Source: a virus
Direction: 5' to 3' (one strand)
IMG/VR virus record: IMGVR_UViG_3300027773_000007
Span: 1-59,908 of that record
Length of the DNA: 59,908 nt
The notes beneath the pieces are model-generated. The model was given only the letters and a program-made list of their open reading frames with translations. It was not told the origin of the DNA and made no database searches. Within the stretch, counting starts at the first letter, position 1; every line of letters starts with the position of its first letter. The position numbers and the translations under genes were made by a program. Shown piece by piece: positions 55,801 through 59,908 of the stretch.

Positions 55801-56148
55801 ACCGATCCGGCAAACCAGGCGCTGCTGCGGCTCGGCGTCTTTCCCGCGCAACTGCCGCGCAAGATCCGCGGCGTCGCGCTGTCCGACGAGCAATATGACC
55901 TCTTTTCCCGCACCGCCGGCCGCATGGCGAAGATGCGGGTCGATGCGATCGTGCGTATGCCCGGCTTCGCGATGCTCCCGGCCGGCGTGCAGCACGACAT
56001 GCTGACGAGCGCCATCCGCGGCGCCCGCGAGACGGCGCGCAGCCTGGTGATGATGCGCTATCCCGACATTGTCCGCGCCGCGCTCGCGGCCAAGCGGGCG
56101 CAGCTTCTCGGGCCACAGGCGGCCTCGGGAGCGGCCGCTCTCCACTGA
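49834..56148 (+). CDS. Giant ejection/internal virion protein with PBECR nuclease and metallopeptidase motifs
   Basis: 2104 residues. The N-terminus repeats a short motif (PFRSLDDLLAKAG; PFKSLDDLLAHAN). Residues about 624-717 (EGNDAYGERHIEARHGTQIR, then GLYRPSYFRN) resemble a phage Barnase-EndoU-ColicinE5/D-RelE (PBECR) nuclease. Around residue 808, DASTFIHETGHAWLENL is a zinc-metallopeptidase helix. The C-terminal 650 residues are mostly helical with hydrophobic patches (MLLGGSLAAEGLL), as in gp16-like ejection proteins. Two linkers carry nested genes (52745-52963, 53540-53809); there the giant frame reads Gly/Ala/Pro-rich low-complexity sequence. Confidence 0.78.
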   Translation: MPDAPFRSLDDLLAKAGPQNAPPSTGASSPPFKSLDDLLAHANAPSDSLWARAGGALDHYFQTGVSAAGRVLSAFGQGYGQGWGSEPLGLSPDSEAWLKKTGIFNDYRSGQASLVRSFNEALIRPAATAIDVVNRAIQGAFRGAQGAAEQTALEAGAPPTLARDIAALPEALLPEAPHLPHALSPREIGAARDLGVIGKGEHGWDGTAAEEKPPPATGEPAEAHAAAIADATKSTAEEQPPAGTEPDKTISEEPNVGARETEPEPDIHTIARQIAPDTFREYDALAARKETFRRWLGDLAEVRRRDAEANAPHTAEIADLDRQIARERQRLEGTNPRRTKIYQARIDDLEKQRAPLAETREEAIAAATSRDTPDMQRVRQALMQTDYRMRDLAVDVSAAYREAATRMPQPWPEIAPSSPTAAAPTAEATAAAVQQPEPAIAPPAPPEAISGQTQAELPLEHPEPPMIVAPPEAQTAEPKPEGGKPALQEKKPLPPGGIASDVARQLVAAGRPQDEATAAGQLVAAYYETRAARFAGRLGTPEDLYARDAPRIVAGRGASKRAMEYAQGVPGPEPIPIGEGEARYVERGGERFVARADGSDTLGEITPDIAAAVGRDAAPIRLPEGNDAYGERHIEARHGTQIRTAGYRDAAELVADVANGFAEIYQARDGRLLLAKPNGRVRIAVVELRPSADGSHWTVTTAGLYRPSYFRNQELLWRRPGPGASPLEGGSPFNSPGSQSSAPLQRQPGPDVSSPSGESPFDPGSQSSNSNIGPEDELEQAQRGKIRLATKQARATITLLEHADASTFIHETGHAWLENLVADAAHPLAPQSLKDDAETVRKWLGTKPDGYITTRMHERFARGFEQYMREGRAPSQALARVFAQFRQWLTAIYQSARQLGRPITDDIRGVFDRMLSHEPGRTIIAREEEPPRTLADTHEAAAARTLPTHAAQVAEQVRAETEERTAPEVKDEIAARGIGAPGEGVGGGAPPGEPSDRHGPAPEPVAGTAGAREGAGALLPGGGEVAPQGHRASETAARRSPEITPYERVPRQPLRLVAWLKQQGGVRDEGGDVRAIIGGARGRIGLVNRNGLPLDEAALRAWEEGYLPEYAERPDIQSLLDAIEEDLKQRPRYSEHDRAAAAEYERALAQNEEIDRLAQERGVDPRGLSREQFFDAIADRVGLEAAETMAERLAIRHESALAEADRAAQHWAEEHGREWRPELEYGTPQSLEDIENADRRGAALGRPRAGAGGAGRSGPAAAGEAPIQEGARPGGGGAGARRGGATAEEPPPQPRAITDRAGTPDGPNDFFPDAKGTIGGRSEFVDKAGNIRLDLLGTPESVNEAIRDAADENDAFVAERRGVVSDAQVLALADALGMDAAKLNRRRIGEAFNAEQVVAARKLLIQSATAVRDAMARAAFGSEEDVLRYAEAKARHRMIQGQVAGITAEAGRALRAFRAFKGARDEPLEQFLETATGRTLFQMRREAQLGLELDTPAQVSKFVADSDKTGLFDWLQSFFVNALISGPATHGTYAVANALFSLWKGTAERGAAAIVGELRGLLGDAAADRVRFGEVPAGLYGFMRGYARDGWKAAWRAFKSNETQLLPGEEMAAKPFRTRVIPGIAGTVLESPGRLINAIHALSRTAGYTRSIAAQAYRTAAEEGRAGDDLAARIRALTVDPTEDMMRRAIAEAGEDAMMQKAPYGSLRQRFASLVDAGVALPDVPLPGGRTLPLGTLRPLRFVDPFVTITANIMDSALVERTPVGLLSPRIRDDLLGRNGGAAQDLAAGRMIAGSALMLLGGSLAAEGLLTGSPPSDPREASVKYLTGWQPYSVRIGDIYYQIHRLGVLGIGLGIAADLWDVAGYAAKGDLANTAAMAVHAVARNILDESFLRGPSELLGAIEEPTQHGESWAKGFFSSFVPFSVGLSQTARTLDPYMRQTRSVLDAIKAKIPFVSETLPPRYDIWGQPIPNRQALVPEVTALYESRINTDPANQALLRLGVFPAQLPRKIRGVALSDEQYDLFSRTAGRMAKMRVDAIVRMPGFAMLPAGVQHDMLTSAIRGARETARSLVMMRYPDIVRAALAAKRAQLLGPQAASGAAALH
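52000..52140 (+). repeat. Tandem linker repeat in the giant gene
   Basis: Two copies of a unit of about 65 bases encode RPGPGASPLEGGSPFNSPGS and QPGPDVSSPSGESPFDPGSQ, both ending SPFxxPGSQSS. It lies between the PBECR and metallopeptidase regions and is slightly less GC-rich, suggesting a flexible hinge grown by duplication. Confidence 0.7.
52745..52963 (+). CDS. Nested gene 1 inside the giant ORF (+1 frame)
   Basis: 72 residues (HEELAHQEKELAEARRRVNH, then LSPELRAHVKEQERSYRAEA), a strongly coding-like charged coiled coil. A near-perfect ribosome site, GGAGGT, lies five bases before ATG 52745. Over the same bases the giant frame reads GAPGEGVGGGAPPGEP, typical of non-selected high-GC sequence. 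So this frame is probably the selected one. Role unknown, perhaps a chaperone or partner of the giant protein. Confidence 0.7.
   Translation: MRSPHEELAHQEKELAEARRRVNHLIVMGLRPNLSPELRAHVKEQERSYRAEARLRRKAIAHLKQQLADPRR
53540..53809 (+). CDS. Nested gene 2 inside the giant ORF (+1 frame)
   Basis: 89 residues. IDEEQLLEGRERALAALGDP, then LPQPVRLLYKKALDQAEAAL looks coding, while the giant frame here reads RPRAGAGGAGRSGPAAAGEA. A GAGG ribosome site lies about 10 bases upstream of ATG 53540. The last third is Ser/Pro-rich and covers a palindromic repeat (53713-53739). It uses the same alternative frame as nested gene 1. Confidence 0.6.
   Translation: MPIDEEQLLEGRERALAALGDPDLPQPVRLLYKKALDQAEAALGLAAAAQRQKSRRPSPARSQIARGPQTDQTTSSPMPKGPLGDAASS
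53713..53739. repeat. Palindromic element in the giant gene
   Basis: CCCCGCGCGATC (53713-53724) and GATCGCGCGGGG (53728-53739) form a perfect 12-base stem with a three-base loop. The flanks CCCCAG and GACCCC equal those of the element at 12742-12780. Both overlapping frames remain open across it. Confidence 0.85.
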
Positions 56149-56351
56149 TGCCGCAACCATCCGCGCCGCCAATCCCGGCTTTCCCCGCGGATCAAGTCCG
56201 TGGGCTGAAGGCCCACGGGAGGCGGCCGACAACGAAAACGCCGCCGCCGTCCCGCGCGCCGCTGCACCGGCGGGTGCGCGACACGGCCGAGCCGCACCTC
56301 GCCCGGCACGAGTTGCGCGCCGTCCCGGCAGAAGAACCGCCTAAGCCGTAA
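56148..56351 (+). CDS. Small protein built largely from a palindromic repeat
   Basis: 67 residues (TGATG coupling). Residues about 12-25 (PADQVRGLKAHGR) come from a host-type palindromic repeat at 56184-56218. The rest is basic and proline-rich (RAPLHRRVRDTAEPHLARHE). It may be a degenerate gene. It lies before the second spike gene. Confidence 0.45.
   Translation: MPQPSAPPIPAFPADQVRGLKAHGRRPTTKTPPPSRAPLHRRVRDTAEPHLARHELRAVPAEEPPKP
56184..56218. repeat. Double palindromic repeat
   Basis: CCCGCGGA (56184-56191) pairs with TCCGTGGG (56197-56204) with one G-U, and CCGTGGGC (56198-56205) alternatively pairs with GCCCACGG (56211-56218). The form CCGCGGATCAAGTCCGTGGGC is a common interspersed repeat of alphaproteobacterial chromosomes. 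Confidence 0.65.
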
Positions 56352-56368
56352 TCCGGAGGAGAGATCCC

Positions 56369-57958
56369 ATGCGTTTGCGCCCCGCCCTCTGCGGCGCGAT
56401 TGCGGGACTGTTGTGCTGCAGCCCCGCAGCGGCGCAGCAGGTGAGCAGCGGCCCGCCCGTCATCGGTCCGATCGGCGCGGGCACCGTCACGCCGTCTGGG
56501 GGCACCACCGCATCGAGCCTGTCGACACTCACCAGCCGCATCATCACGCCAATGGATTTCGGCGCGGTCGGCAACGGCACAACAGATGACACCGCCGCAG
56601 TACAAGCCGCTGTCAACGCCGCGACCTCACCAAGCGCGGGGGGAACGCTTTATCTCGGACAGAGACTTTACTGCATCCGATCAATATCATGGTCAAAACC
56701 ACTTAGGATTATTGGCGCCCAGTCTCCATTTCAGACAGTCAGTACAATAACCAGCGGCTTCAAAGCCTGCGCGCCAAACCTCAACCTGTTGACCGTCAAT
56801 GCCGGAGCGGATGGCACCACGTTGGAAAATTTCGCGATCGTTGCAAACGCTTCCGGACAGAATACGTCCGGATATGTCCTTACGGTCAATGCCAATCATG
56901 TCATAACCACAGGATTATCGCTTACTGACCCATGCAATGGAATTCTCGAAATAGGAAACAATAACCAATATCTCTACAACGTTGTATCAGGGTTCAACGA
57001 ACCAAACGACGGGGCTTGTACCGGAATGACAATTGGAACCGCCGCGGTTCAAAGCATCGATGCCCGCATCGAGGGCAACCTGATCGCGCTGCAGGGCAAC
57101 AGCGCATCAGGCACGGGCGCGTATGGAACAGGCATGTTGTTCGTCAATGCCGGCGGCGGCTATGTCACAAGCAACGACATCCTGTTCTCCAATATCGGCA
57201 CGAAAATCGCTCCGCCATCCGGCGCCACTGTGCAATGGACGTTTTTTGATCATACCGTCCTCGGCGATAGCACATACTCAGACGGCCTACACATCGCACC
57301 GGCCGCAGGCGGCACGGTCGAAGGAATATCAATATCCAATAGCTGGGCTGGCGATGTCGGCAACTGGAAGGGCGCCGGAACATGGAATAACGCCACCGGC
57401 ATCTACGCGGAAAACCCGTTTGGCGGCACGGTTACCGGATTACGTATCATCGGATTTCGTCAAATGGGATCAGGTGGCGGCAATATCGCAATCCAATTCC
57501 CAGACACACAAATCATCGGCAGCTCGCTATGTGGCGGCGGAAACGCAGTCGGCGCCAATGCCGCTACCGGGCTATCGATCAACTCCGCCAATGCAATAGT
57601 CAGTGGAAATATCATTGCTTCATCGTGCGAGGGCGTGGTCGGACAGGAATTACTATATGGCATTCATCTGCAATCCGGAGCCGCGGGCATAAGTATTACT
57701 GGAAATTTCATTGGCGTCGATGGCGGAGCCCCCCTAAACACAGGAATTGGATTGGATAACGGTACAACACTCAATACCATCACGGGCAATCTCGTAAATG
57801 CAACGACATCCCAGATTATCGATAACTCAACAGACACCGGAACCACTATCATCCAGCCGGGACAGCGGGTTGTGGTGGCCGGCACAGCCGCAGTAACCTG
57901 TAGCGGCGCACCATCCGCCGCCTTCGCCACCTCCCTTGGTGTTGTTACACACTGCTAA
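56369..57958 (+). CDS. Pectate-lyase-like beta-helix spike protein with signal peptide
   Basis: 529 residues from ATG 56369 (GGAGGAGAG ribosome site). Signal peptide (ALCGAIAGLLCCSPAAAQ), then a linker and the classic IITPMDFGAVGNGTTDDTAA start of pectate-lyase-3-type beta-helices, followed by about 350 residues of helix rungs (ISISNSWAGDVGNWKGAG, ATGLSINSANAIVSGNIIAS). Less GC-rich than neighbours, indicating horizontal exchange typical of receptor-binding proteins. Probably the host-range determinant. Confidence 0.82.
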   Translation: MRLRPALCGAIAGLLCCSPAAAQQVSSGPPVIGPIGAGTVTPSGGTTASSLSTLTSRIITPMDFGAVGNGTTDDTAAVQAAVNAATSPSAGGTLYLGQRLYCIRSISWSKPLRIIGAQSPFQTVSTITSGFKACAPNLNLLTVNAGADGTTLENFAIVANASGQNTSGYVLTVNANHVITTGLSLTDPCNGILEIGNNNQYLYNVVSGFNEPNDGACTGMTIGTAAVQSIDARIEGNLIALQGNSASGTGAYGTGMLFVNAGGGYVTSNDILFSNIGTKIAPPSGATVQWTFFDHTVLGDSTYSDGLHIAPAAGGTVEGISISNSWAGDVGNWKGAGTWNNATGIYAENPFGGTVTGLRIIGFRQMGSGGGNIAIQFPDTQIIGSSLCGGGNAVGANAATGLSINSANAIVSGNIIASSCEGVVGQELLYGIHLQSGAAGISITGNFIGVDGGAPLNTGIGLDNGTTLNTITGNLVNATTSQIIDNSTDTGTTIIQPGQRVVVAGTAAVTCSGAPSAAFATSLGVVTHC

Positions 57959-58273
57959 CCCCCACCGCCATACCCCCTCGCCCACACGCCATGGACCATG
58001 ATTTACGGCAGTGAACCACGGCGCTGTGGATATACGCCATCGCGCCAACGGTCGCGCGCGTTCGAACTACGCGATCAAATCCGGGTGGTGGATGCTGGTC
58101 CCGCTGACCGGGATCGGGCCGGGCGGGTGGATGACGTCGTCAATCGCAACCTGGAGATGATTGCCGCGCAGACCACGATCACGGGGTTGAGCGACGGCAG
58201 CCCGACGGGCAACGCCGAGGGGATTCTCTACGCGCTGGCCGTTAACCTCGCCCTCACCACAGGTTGAGGCCGC
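57959..58273 (+). other. Intergenic stretch with a tail-adaptor gene remnant
   Basis: No intact gene. The first 160 bases show nothing recognisable. From 58124 a fragment of the tail tubular A gene is present (listed separately). Confidence 0.6.
58124..58267 (+). pseudogene. Truncated copy of the tail tubular A-like gene
   Basis: Reads DDVVNRNLEMIAAQTTITGL, then SDGSPTGNAEGILYALAVNL, matching the N-terminus of the gene at 39892 (SVVNEALELIAAQTTITGLN and following). The two share a 17-base identical stretch (GCGCAGACCACGATCAC). The copy lacks its start region and everything after about residue 45, so it is a remnant of duplication or recombination. Confidence 0.75.
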
Positions 58274-58615
58274 ATGATGCCCGGAACGGCACCAATCCCT
58301 TACAAACAAGAAGAAGCCCCGCCGCCGCGCCGCGACTGGCTCGGCCACGGCCTGCAGACGCTGGCGACGATCATCTTCATCGCGCTCGCCGCGCTCGCTT
58401 GGGGCGATCGCATCGAAGGGCAGATTGCCGACCAGCGCGTCTCGCTGTCCGGCCTGTCGGCGCGGGTCGATGCGCTCGAAGCCGAGCGGCGGGCAGAGAA
58501 CGAGGCGCGCCGGCAGGCCGATGCCGCGCTGGCACTGCGTCTCGACACGATGAGTTCGACGCTCGCGACGATCTCGGCGCAGCTCGACGATCTGCGAAGG
58601 GTGTTGAAGCGATGA
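58274..58615 (+). CDS. Inner-membrane spanin-like protein (Rz-like)
   Basis: 113 residues. One N-terminal transmembrane helix (LQTLATIIFIALAALAW) followed by a long periplasmic coiled coil (VSLSGLSARVDALEAERRAE). The gene overlaps the following lipoprotein gene, the arrangement of Rz/Rz1 pairs. It would disrupt the outer membrane at lysis. Confidence 0.65.
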   Translation: MMPGTAPIPYKQEEAPPPRRDWLGHGLQTLATIIFIALAALAWGDRIEGQIADQRVSLSGLSARVDALEAERRAENEARRQADAALALRLDTMSSTLATISAQLDDLRRVLKR

Positions 58616-58896
58616 GCCGGTCCGTTAGCTCCACTGCCGCGCTGGCGCTGGCCGCGGCGCTGGCCGCCTGCGGCAAGCCGCCGGCACCCGCTGCGCCACC
58701 GCATGCCATGCCGGCACCGTCCGCGCCGCCGGTCATCGTCAAGCCGCCGCAGGTTGTCGTCGCGCCGGCCGTCCCTCACATCTCGCGCCGCGAGCTGCGG
58801 CAGGCGGCCGAGCGGTTGCGCGACCAAGTCGAGGCATTGCGGCGTCAGGTCGATGCGCTGCGCGACGGCGTGCATCATCGCCACGATGTCCGCTGA
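58612..58896 (+). CDS. Outer-membrane spanin-like lipoprotein (Rz1-like)
   Basis: 94 residues. Lipobox LAAALAACGKP (Cys 20), a proline-rich segment (PPAPAAPPHAMPAPSAPPVI), then a charged coiled coil. ATGA overlap with the inner spanin candidate. Proline-rich small lipoproteins next to an Rz-like gene are typical o-spanins. Confidence 0.65.
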   Translation: MSRSVSSTAALALAAALAACGKPPAPAAPPHAMPAPSAPPVIVKPPQVVVAPAVPHISRRELRQAAERLRDQVEALRRQVDALRDGVHHRHDVR

Positions 58897-59035
58897 TCCG
58901 TCGGCGGTGGCCGGCGCACCGGTCGTCGAGATTGTGTTTCCGCCGCATGTCGGCGGCGCGATCGCAGCGCTGGTCCTCGCCCTCCTCATCGTGATCCTGG
59001 CGCTGATTCCGCCGCCCAGGCCTCCCAAGAGGTGA
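58886..59035 (+). CDS. Small membrane protein, possible holin
   Basis: 49 residues with one transmembrane helix (GGAIAALVLALLIVILALI) and a PPPRPPKR tail. Overlaps the lipoprotein gene by 11 bases. Last gene before attP. It may be a holin or antiholin. Confidence 0.55.
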   Translation: MSADPSAVAGAPVVEIVFPPHVGGAIAALVLALLIVILALIPPPRPPKR

Positions 59036-59076
59036 GGCGATCGCGTGGGTGCGGCGGAGGCGTAGGTGGGGAGAAA

Positions 59077-59327
59077 GTGCGACGGGTTGTGCGACGGTGC
59101 GCAACTCTACTCGTGACCGGTTTTTCGCGATTTTCCCCGCAGAAATCCTAGAGAAATGACCGATTTCAAGGGTTCACACCAAGGTTTTCAAGACCGGTGC
59201 CTTAAACCTCTCGGCCACCCATCCAGCATTATATTTCAATGCCTTGTCCGTTCGTTCTGCGGGAAACCGCTACTCATGCGACGTGATTTGCGACGGGCGA
59301 GGGTTCGCGATTTGCGTCACTGCGACG
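59077..59327. other. attP region: arm-type repeats flanking the core
   Basis: TGCGACG repeats occur as pairs on both sides of the core: GTGCGACGG at 59077-59085 and 59089-59097 on the left; TGCGACG at 59277-59283 and TGCGACGG at 59289-59296 on the right, with a further TGCGACG at 59321-59327. In each pair the offset is 12 bases, and the pairs are 200 bases apart. This is the layout of integrase arm sites around a crossover core. Confidence 0.75.
59183..59224 (-). other. attP core: 5' half of a tRNA-Ser(UGA) gene
   Basis: On the minus strand the sequence begins GGATGGGTGGCCGAGAGG, continues through the D arm (TTTAAGGC) and reaches the anticodon loop CTTGAAA with anticodon TGA, ending in ACC of the anticodon stem. 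After that the tRNA pattern is lost (stem positions 42-43 no longer pair). So it is a tRNA fragment, not a gene, shared with the host attB. It lies 92 bases from the integrase stop. Confidence 0.8.
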
Positions 59328-59908
59328 CCAGGCCCTCCCCAAACTTCGCCCTCTCTTGCGCTTCCGGCGGCAGGAAGTCGAGATAAATCTCGGTCGTTTT
59401 GACCGAGGTGTGACCGAGCGTTTTCGACAACCTATAGATGTTCCCGCCGGCGCGGAGATAGTCCACCGCGTACCAATGCCGCAGATCGTGAAAGCGGAAT
59501 CGCTGTGGGATCGGGCGGCGCTCCTTCTTCGCCAAGGCAATCGCGCGGCGCATGACGGCGCCGAATTGGCTGGCGAGGTTGTGGTAGCGCTGTCCGTCGT
59601 CGTGCCAGAACACGACCGGCGAGCGGACGTGCCGAACTGCGACGGCAAGTGCGACGGCCGCCCGCTCGTCGAGGGTCACGACTCGGGTCCTTCCGCTCTT
59701 CGTGCGGGTCAGGGTGGCGGTGCGGCCGGCCTTGTCGATCTGCGGCCATTCGAGGCTCGCGATCTCCTCCTGGCGCATTCCGGTATACTGCGCGAAGCGG
59801 ATCAGAGGAGCCATCGCTCGGGGCGCCGCGGCGATGGCGCATTCGATGTCGTAGGGCTCCGGAAGGCGGATCGGCTCGCGCGTCTCGCGGATCGTGGTGC
59901 GGTCCCAG
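59317..59908 (-). CDS. int: Tyrosine recombinase (integrase), C-terminal catalytic part
   Basis: Continues from the 5' part at 1-596. Catalytic residues in full-length numbering: Arg196 (TGMRQEE), Lys221 (RTKSGRTR), His291 and Arg294 (HDLRH), His317 (LGHTS), and the nucleophile Tyr326 (TEIYLDF); all are present. The 3' end contains TGCGACG motifs that may serve as arm sites. The gene faces attP, the standard arrangement. Confidence 0.95.
   Translation of the reverse strand, partial: WDRTTIRETREPIRLPEPYDIECAIAAAPRAMAPLIRFAQYTGMRQEEIASLEWPQIDKAGRTATLTRTKSGRTRVVTLDERAAVALAVAVRHVRSPVVFWHDDGQRYHNLASQFGAVMRRAIALAKKERRPIPQRFRFHDLRHWYAVDYLRAGGNIYRLSKTLGHTSVKTTEIYLDFLPPEAQERAKFGEGLASQ
59765..59908. 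repeat. Terminal redundancy, right copy
   Basis: Matches 1-144 except at 59782 (G, versus T at 18). It shows the contig closes on itself. Confidence 0.9.

Noticed and set aside
52888-56232. 1114-codon open frame on the minus strand opposite the giant ejection gene
   Set aside because: It is a high-GC antisense shadow: no ribosome site, Arg/Asp-biased composition, no motif, whereas the plus strand has recognisable features.
36672-57958. A diversity-generating retroelement acting on the spike genes, as in the related BPP-1
   Set aside because: No reverse transcriptase gene and no template/variable repeat pair could be found.
59183-59224. A complete tRNA-Ser gene
   Set aside because: Only the 5' half up to the anticodon stem is present; variable arm, T arm and acceptor 3' strand are missing, so it is an attachment core.
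1-59908. True direct terminal repeats as in T7
   Set aside because: The repeated 144 bases lie within an integrase gene that is intact only if the ends are joined; this indicates a circular contig overlap.

Overview
The window reads as one complete, circularly permuted genome of a temperate podovirus (short-tailed phage). The last 144 bases repeat the first 144 with one mismatch (position 18 versus 59782, a synonymous change), and the integrase gene runs uninterrupted across that junction. The overlap is therefore an assembly closure rather than a biological terminal repeat, and the unique genome is about 59.76 kb. GC content is high. The host is very probably an alphaproteobacterium: the phage carries a GcrA-like regulator, a family confined to that class, and its attachment site carries the 5' half of a tRNA-Ser(UGA) gene of alphaproteobacterial type. 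The virion proteins combine T7-like parts (head-tail connector portal, tail tubular A and B, Gp13 and Gp14 types) with families known from Bordetella BPP-1-like podophages (Bbp16, Bbp19, capsid staple).

Layout. (1) Position 1 to about 9.1 kb, minus strand: the integrase N-terminus, an excisionase-like HTH protein, an ASCH protein, many small zinc-finger and unknown proteins, a C5-cytosine DNA methyltransferase, a DUF1367-like protein, an ERF single-strand annealing protein and a Gp157-like protein. Nearly all are coupled by ATGA/GTGA overlaps behind one leftward promoter with an operator between its -35 and -10 boxes (9125-9153). (2) 9.1-10.0 kb: immunity region with a Cro/CI-type repressor on the minus strand and a rightward promoter at 9990-10019 that also has an operator in its spacer. 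(3) 10.0-20.6 kb, plus strand: small early proteins, a hairpin-rich non-coding block containing a solitary type I-C-like CRISPR repeat, HTH and GcrA-like regulators, a VRR-NUC nuclease, a GIY-YIG endonuclease, a TOPRIM primase, a RepA-like helicase, an iteron array that is probably the replication origin, and a DHH phosphoesterase. (4) 20.7-24.3 kb: a strong promoter, two regulators, and a lysis/envelope cassette (amidase, membrane proteins, C92-like peptidase, lipoprotein). (5) 24.3-36.0 kb: terminase, portal, scaffold, capsid, cement and staple proteins. (6) 36.0-58 kb: two beta-helix spike-like proteins with signal peptides, tail tubular proteins, internal virion proteins, and two HNH endonucleases inserted between them. 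(7) 58-59.3 kb: a spanin-like pair, a small membrane protein, attP, and the integrase C-terminus.

Most unusual features. A 32-base type I-C-like CRISPR repeat stands alone in the early non-coding block; it is a candidate RNA anti-CRISPR. Host-type palindromic and dispersed repeats have entered phage genes in frame, and one pair flanks the lysozyme domain of the 1115-residue ejection protein exactly in frame. That ejection protein appears to combine a transglycosylase, an SGNH hydrolase and an L,D-transpeptidase-like domain. The next gene encodes 2104 residues with a toxin-type nuclease domain, a metallopeptidase motif and two nested genes in another frame. Two unrelated HNH endonuclease genes share the same promoter-hairpin leader. 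All functional calls rest on reading motifs by eye; no database search was run.
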